This document shows, piece after piece, positions 15,065-18,101 of a stretch of DNA of 18,101 bases. The notes under the pieces were generated by a model. It worked only from the letters and a program-made list of their open reading frames with translations. It was not told the origin of the DNA and searched no databases. The DNA lies in contig CAZZCP010000055.1 in the NCBI GenBank assembly GCA_964653235.1, forward strand, positions 1-18,101, given 5' to 3'. Both the position numbers and the translations under genes were made by a program. How positions within the stretch are numbered: the first letter of the stretch is position 1; each line of letters opens with the position of its first letter. The DNA comes from CAZZCP01 sp964653235. GTDB taxonomy: Bacteria; Bdellovibrionota; Bdellovibrionia; Bdellovibrionales; UBA840.

Positions 15065-15981
15065 TCAGCGGCTACCGCCGGATCTTCTGGATCTTCGATC
15101 CGCAGGGCGGCTTGTGCTGACCTTCGATGCTGGCGCCGTACTTAAATCAGCCGCTTCATCGGTGATTGGCAATGTAGAGCGAGCTTGCCTTTCGACTCTT
15201 GCGTATTGAATGCTTCCTTTTGCGGGCCGACTAGGGATGTGTGTGATATATGTATTCACACAGTCTACTTCGTCACCTGGAATTTTCTTAAAATCATCTG
15301 CAACGCGGGGAAAAACTTCTGCAACTCCTTGGCTTGTTGAAACACCATGATTCGGATTTTCTGAATTTGGATGTTCAAGATAAGTGACAAGCTCTTGTCT
15401 TCTTTTGCCAAGATACCACTCTCTTTTAACATCAACTACATAGTGAGGGGCCGTCGTATCTTTTTGCTCGCTTGGAGTAGATGGGTAAACTTGAAGCTTT
15501 CTTGGTGCTCTTGGGTCATAGCTCACAGCCAAAAAGGCATTCGGCCTTCCAAGTCCAGTGGGGATCAGAGAGTATCACCTTGAGATAGGCATCTGCCTAG
15601 GTACTTCCAGCACTCTATGGCTTCACCTGAATTCTCTGGATCAGGTGCACTGCCGTCAGTAATTTCAACCGTATTAAATTGTAATTTGTAGGTTCCCAGC
15701 TCGTCAGAGAGTCTTCTTACTTTTAGAGGTTTTTTAGCAAAAAGTGGTTCTTCGCCATCAGCATTGTACAGTACCTGGTACTCTTCGCCTGAGGAGCTTT
15801 GATTTGGACAATAGTTTTTTGCATCACAAGGAACTCCAAAATGGGTGTAATCATAGATATCTGCTTTGCTGAAAAAGCCGATTTTCGCCCGAAGTACTTT
15901 CTCAGTTCGTATACAATGTTTGCCATTTGCCTAAGCCTGAAGACTAAAAAAAAGGAAGCATAAAAAAACTCTCATAAGCAT
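15065..15981 (-). pseudogene. Broken gene for a secreted protein of unknown family
   Basis: Read on the minus strand, an ATG at 15981 (or 15975) opens a short signal peptide (MRVFLCFLFFSLQA) and then meets an in-frame TAG at 15931-15933. The same frame continues as convincing protein (ANGKHCIRTEKVL onward, with several Cys) for about 118 codons to a TGA near 15575. Coding then resumes in another frame (IPTGLGRPNAFLAVSYDPRAP) to 15065. Removing one CT from the ACTCTCTG at the junction gives GDTL-IPTG without a break. If the TAG were CAG, the signal peptide would end AQA, a standard cleavage site. Two lesions in about 300 codons suggest decay, or assembly errors. I do not recognise the family. 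The last 40 residues are Arg/Ser/Ala-rich and higher in GC. Confidence 0.65.
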
Positions 15982-16123
15982 AAAAGATCAATAAACGTAC
16001 CAGTCTAGACTTACATGTTTCGATTTCAGCGATAAAGACTCAAAAACCCTGAACACTTGCTTAGAAGTTTTACAGCAATTTTTACCCAGACGGGCGACTT
16101 TGAATTAGCTTTTCAAACCAGAC

Positions 16124-16140
16124 TCTGCAATTTCTGCAGA
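16124..16140. other. Small hairpin before the FlgM-like gene
   Basis: TCTGCA (16124-16129), a five-base loop and TGCAGA (16135-16140) end 18 bases before the proposed ATG at 16159. It could influence translation of that gene, which lacks a good Shine-Dalgarno, or be an operator. Nothing more can be said from one copy. Confidence 0.25.
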
Positions 16141-16158
16141 ATTGGTTATGATTTGTGT

Positions 16159-16425
16159 ATGGAAATTTCAAAAGTTACTGGTCAAAACGCAATTCAAGAA
16201 GTGGCAAAAACTACTGCCTTTCCGAAGGTCATCGAAGAAGAAAAAAAGCCTTTGCAGACTCCAGATGATCAAGTAAGCATCTCGGCCCAAGCCAAACAAG
16301 AGACCCATATACCTGAGCAAGAATTGCTGGCGCAGATTGATTTTGATGAGCCGGATGAAAAAAGTCTCTCTGCCTATCGCCAGTTAGTGAAACAAAGAGT
16401 GAAGGCGGGTTATTACTCGCGCTAG
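16159..16425 (+). CDS. Small protein, possibly a FlgM-like anti-sigma factor
   Basis: An 88-residue, largely polar protein without Cys or membrane segments. The start at ATG 16159 is chosen because the upstream in-frame extension (from a TTG at 16057) has unlike composition. Residues 36-45 (DDQVSISAQA) resemble the conserved DxVxLSxxA segment of FlgM, and the C-terminal part (about 66-86, SAYRQLVKQRVKAGYYSR) resembles the helix with the xGxY ending through which FlgM binds flagellar sigma-28. The N-terminal half is low-complexity and probably disordered, also as in FlgM. These are pattern resemblances only. No flagellar gene is near. If not FlgM, it is a hypothetical small cytoplasmic protein. 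Confidence 0.55.
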   Translation: MEISKVTGQNAIQEVAKTTAFPKVIEEEKKPLQTPDDQVSISAQAKQETHIPEQELLAQIDFDEPDEKSLSAYRQLVKQRVKAGYYSR

Positions 16426-16454
16426 TTTTTTTGAGTTCGACACTTAAAAATTTT

Positions 16455-16630
16455 TAGCTGCTCCCTTTTACTTCACTTTATTTGCAAATTTAAATTCTGT
16501 TTTCAATGGCCTAGGATTATTGCCCGAAGTTGCTCCTAATGTTCATCAGTTTCCGACAGAATAGATGAAACATTATAAATACTTATTGCTTTCGGACGGG
16601 CGTCCGAAGTGAAATAAAAGGGAGCAGCTA
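16455..16630. mobile_element. 176-bp MITE with 24-bp terminal inverted repeats and TA flanks
   Basis: The left end (16455-16478) and the right end (16607-16630) are inverted copies with a single mismatch; the outer core reads GCTGCTCCCTTTTAYTTCAC and both ends are bordered by TA. TA borders are the target-site mark of IS630/Tc1-mariner-type transposition, so this is read as a non-autonomous element that would need a transposase from elsewhere. The 128-bp interior codes for nothing visible but carries a perfect palindrome next to the right end. A third copy of the end lies at 31-53. The element begins 29 bases after the stop codon of the small gene before it. Confidence 0.7.
16591..16608. repeat. 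Perfect palindrome inside the MITE right end
   Basis: TTCGGACG, two G, CGTCCGAA form an 8-bp stem that merges with the inner edge of the right terminal repeat. It is GC-rich in an AT-rich surrounding. The left end of the element has no counterpart, so the ends are asymmetric in structure. Possible roles are a transposase or host-factor site, or a transcription block. Confidence 0.6.
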
Positions 16631-16796
16631 GTAAAAATTGAATCTAAGAAGGGTTTAAAAATCGTCCCATCTCCTAGGAGCTGCACATTTTGGGATAGAA
16701 TGGATTCCTATTTGAAATCTAAAACTTGCAAAGATATGAGTAAAAAATTGCACTATATATTTGATGACAGACTTGCAAATTTGTATCTTGATTTTC

Positions 16797-17222
16797 TACC
16801 TTCGCAACTTTGTAATAGAAACATATCCGCACCACAGAAAACCATTTTTTCTACCTTCGCAATTGAAACATATCAAGCCTCAAAAAAACCGTCGTTTTTA
16901 CCTTCGCACCGATGAAAAACGCCATGCCAAAACCGTTAATTTATAAATTCGCACCTATACAACCAAATCTAAATACTAGTACAGCAAACTAGCGATTTTC
17001 TACCTTCGCAACTTCGCAATAGAAACATATCCGCACCACAGAAAACCATTTTTTATACCTTCGCACCGATGAAAAACGCCATGCCAAAACCGTTAATTTA
17101 TAAATTCGCACCTATACAACCAAATCTAAATACTAGTACAGCAAACTAGCGATTTTCTACCTTCGCAACTTCGCAATAGAAACAGTTCAAGCCTCAAAAA
17201 AACCGTCGTTTTTACCTTCGCA
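16797..17222. repeat. Mosaic repeat array built on TACCTTCGCA boxes
   Basis: Seven exact TACCTTCGCA boxes begin at 16797, 16852, 16899, 17001, 17056, 17158 and 17213, spaced 55, 47, 102, 55, 102 and 55. Further TTCGCA cores at 16948, 17013, 17105 and 17170 reduce the spacing to roughly 45-57 bases. Two 129-bp segments, 16899-17027 and 17056-17184, are identical at a period of 157. An earlier 71-bp copy (16791-16861) matches 16995-17065 with three differences, and 16865-16910 matches 17179-17224 with two. So blocks have been shuffled as well as duplicated. Some blocks contain AAAAAC-CGTC-GTTTTT or CTAGT/ACTAG hairpins. The array is noncoding and ends about 70 bases before the transposase gene. 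Confidence 0.85.
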
Positions 17223-17292
17223 CCAATAAAAAAACAAAGCTGCGCCACACATAAAATTGACTCCCACCCAATAATCCAATAGCTTGCACAAA

Positions 17293-17823
17293 ATGAAAAA
17301 ACAGCTCCAACTCATACCCAAACCAAAAACAGAACATGGAGGCTCTATTGCAAACTCGCAAAAGCGCAAGCGACCACTTAGCAGCAGGCATAGCATGCAT
17401 CTGGTCTTGAGATCTTCAAAAGCCAAAGGTTCTTGGAGTTTTAAAAAGCATCAGGAAAAAATTGAGGGGATCCTTCAGAAATTTGCAAAAAAGTACCATA
17501 TTCAAATCCTTAACCACGCCAATGTCGGCAATCACATTCACTTGCACCTGAAAACCAGCACTAGAAAGAACTACCGAGCCTTTATTAGAGCCATCACCTC
17601 GGCCATCAGAATTACAGTCACCGGCTACTCCAAATGGAATCCTGCTCCCGAAAAGTTTCAATTTTGGGACTTAAGACCCTGGTCGCGAATTCTGCAAACA
17701 TTTAGAGAATTCAAAAATCTCACCAAATATATTGGACTCAATCAAATTGAGGCTATGGGTTTAAAACGTGAATCTGCCAAAAGATATCTAAGAGAAGTTT
17801 TCGCAAAGCCTTTGCTGGAATAG
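17293..17823 (+). CDS. Y1 (HUH) transposase, IS200-like / REP-associated type
   Basis: A 176-residue single-strand transposase of the Y1_Tnp family. The start is ATG 17293; an in-frame TTG three codons earlier is less likely. Counting from that TTG, residues 18-43 (EHGGSIANSQKRKRPLSSR then HLVLRS) match the N-terminal pattern of chromosomal Y1 transposases, HIHLHLK at 84-90 holds the HUH metal-binding pair, and the C-terminal helix has LTKYIGLNQ with Tyr149 as the best candidate nucleophile (assignment not certain). No partner TnpB or second ORF is present. The gene appears intact, ending TAG at 17823. Placement right after a repeat array suits REP-associated transposases that sit beside their own repeats. 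The ribosome site is weak. Confidence 0.85.
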   Translation: MKKQLQLIPKPKTEHGGSIANSQKRKRPLSSRHSMHLVLRSSKAKGSWSFKKHQEKIEGILQKFAKKYHIQILNHANVGNHIHLHLKTSTRKNYRAFIRAITSAIRITVTGYSKWNPAPEKFQFWDLRPWSRILQTFREFKNLTKYIGLNQIEAMGLKRESAKRYLREVFAKPLLE

Positions 17824-17860
17824 CGAGTTTGAAAGTTTTTTTATAAATGAGTTCATGATT

Positions 17861-18100
17861 TTATTGATCGGTTAGAGAAGTTCGCTTTTTCTTATAGCGA
17901 ATATTTACCTTTTGCCAATTGGAGAGACCATTGGCTTTGGTGATGCCTAAACTTGCAGGGCCTTTGAATTTGTTAGGATCGGCCTTACCGCCAGGTAGAA
18001 ACTTTTTTAAATCGAGTTTCTTGCCAAACTTGCCTTTGCCCTTGCCTTTTGCCCGTCCATAACCGCCGCCTGCAGGTCCGCGAGCACCGCCGCCGCCACC
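17861..18100 (-). CDS. C-terminal end of a glycine-rich basic protein (partial)
   Basis: The last 79 codons of a minus-strand gene whose start lies beyond the window. The visible part begins in a run of Gly (GGGGGARGPAGGGYGR), turns to Gly-Lys repeats (AKGKGKGKFGKK), then a more ordinary tail with LDLKKFLPGGKADPNKF, GITKANGLSNWQKVNIRYKKKR and a TAA. Codon use is regular and the reading frame is open to the edge. A flexible Gly/Lys linker followed by a short folded motif is suggested; I do not recognise the family. It is convergent with the transposase gene, 37 bases apart. Confidence 0.7.
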   Translation of the reverse strand, partial: GGGGGARGPAGGGYGRAKGKGKGKFGKKLDLKKFLPGGKADPNKFKGPASLGITKANGLSNWQKVNIRYKKKRTSLTDQ

Positions 18101-18101
18101 A

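Noticed and set aside
15065..15532. Stand-alone 155-residue gene on the minus strand
   Set aside because: Its TTG start has no ribosome site, and the preceding codons in the same frame (IPTGLGRPNAF) look coding, so it is the back part of the broken gene.
16057..16158. N-terminal extension of the FlgM-like gene from a TTG
   Set aside because: The extra 34 residues are Cys/Phe-rich, unlike the rest of the protein, and include a hairpin; the ATG at 16159 is preferred.
16700..16946. Two short plus-strand reading frames in the repeat array
   Set aside because: They run through the shuffled repeats, change with each block and lack ribosome sites.
16797..17222. CRISPR array
   Set aside because: The intervals between the boxes are themselves repeated, the shared box is only 10 bases, spacings are 47, 55 and 102, and no cas gene is near.

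Overview
The window is about 18.1 kb of AT-leaning bacterial DNA, compactly coded, and appears to come from a draft or scaffolded assembly because it holds one run of ten N at 8884-8893. The gene set is a class II HMG-CoA reductase, a partly fused shikimate operon, a DksA-like protein with most zinc ligands lost, a Yej-type peptide permease and a possible FlgM-like peptide. This would fit a Bdellovibrionota or deltaproteobacterial-type organism, but that placement is inference and no marker in the window proves it.

The left third (1-6416, minus strand) is an aromatic-amino-acid operon. It reads aroB, then aroA, then a 587-residue shikimate kinase / type I dehydroquinase / shikimate dehydrogenase fusion, then aroC, with mvaA (HMG-CoA reductase) 63 bp further on. 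The aro genes abut or overlap. aroB and aroA are in one reading frame and separated only by a single TAA. The order DHQS, EPSPS, SK, DHQD, SDH is exactly the domain order of the eukaryotic pentafunctional AROM protein, so the operon looks like an AROM polypeptide cut at two places, with chorismate synthase added at the end. Together these genes encode all seven steps except the first (DAHP synthase).

The middle (6496-11276) holds xth-fxsA on the plus strand, a minus-strand CaCA cation exchanger that contains the N run, a 341-bp gene-free stretch with a probable structured RNA (long closing helix, 9010-9037 with 9151-9183), the DksA-like gene, and a minus-strand pair of a YqaA-type membrane protein and an agmatinase-family ureohydrolase.

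From 11402 to 15060 there is a three-gene peptide ABC importer (substrate-binding protein plus two YejB/YejE-like permeases) without its ATPase. Facing it at 15065-15981 is a broken secreted-protein gene with one amber codon at the signal-peptide cleavage site and one frameshift at a CT repeat.

The right end (16159-18101) has accessory character. It holds a short possibly FlgM-like gene, a 176-bp MITE with 24-bp inverted ends flanked by TA, an AT-rich array of mosaic repeats each opened by TACCTTCGCA, a Y1 (HUH) IS200/REP-type transposase directly after that array, and the end of a glycine-rich protein running off the window. A second end of the same MITE sits at 31-53, next to the mvaA stop codon, so the window is bracketed by copies of this element.
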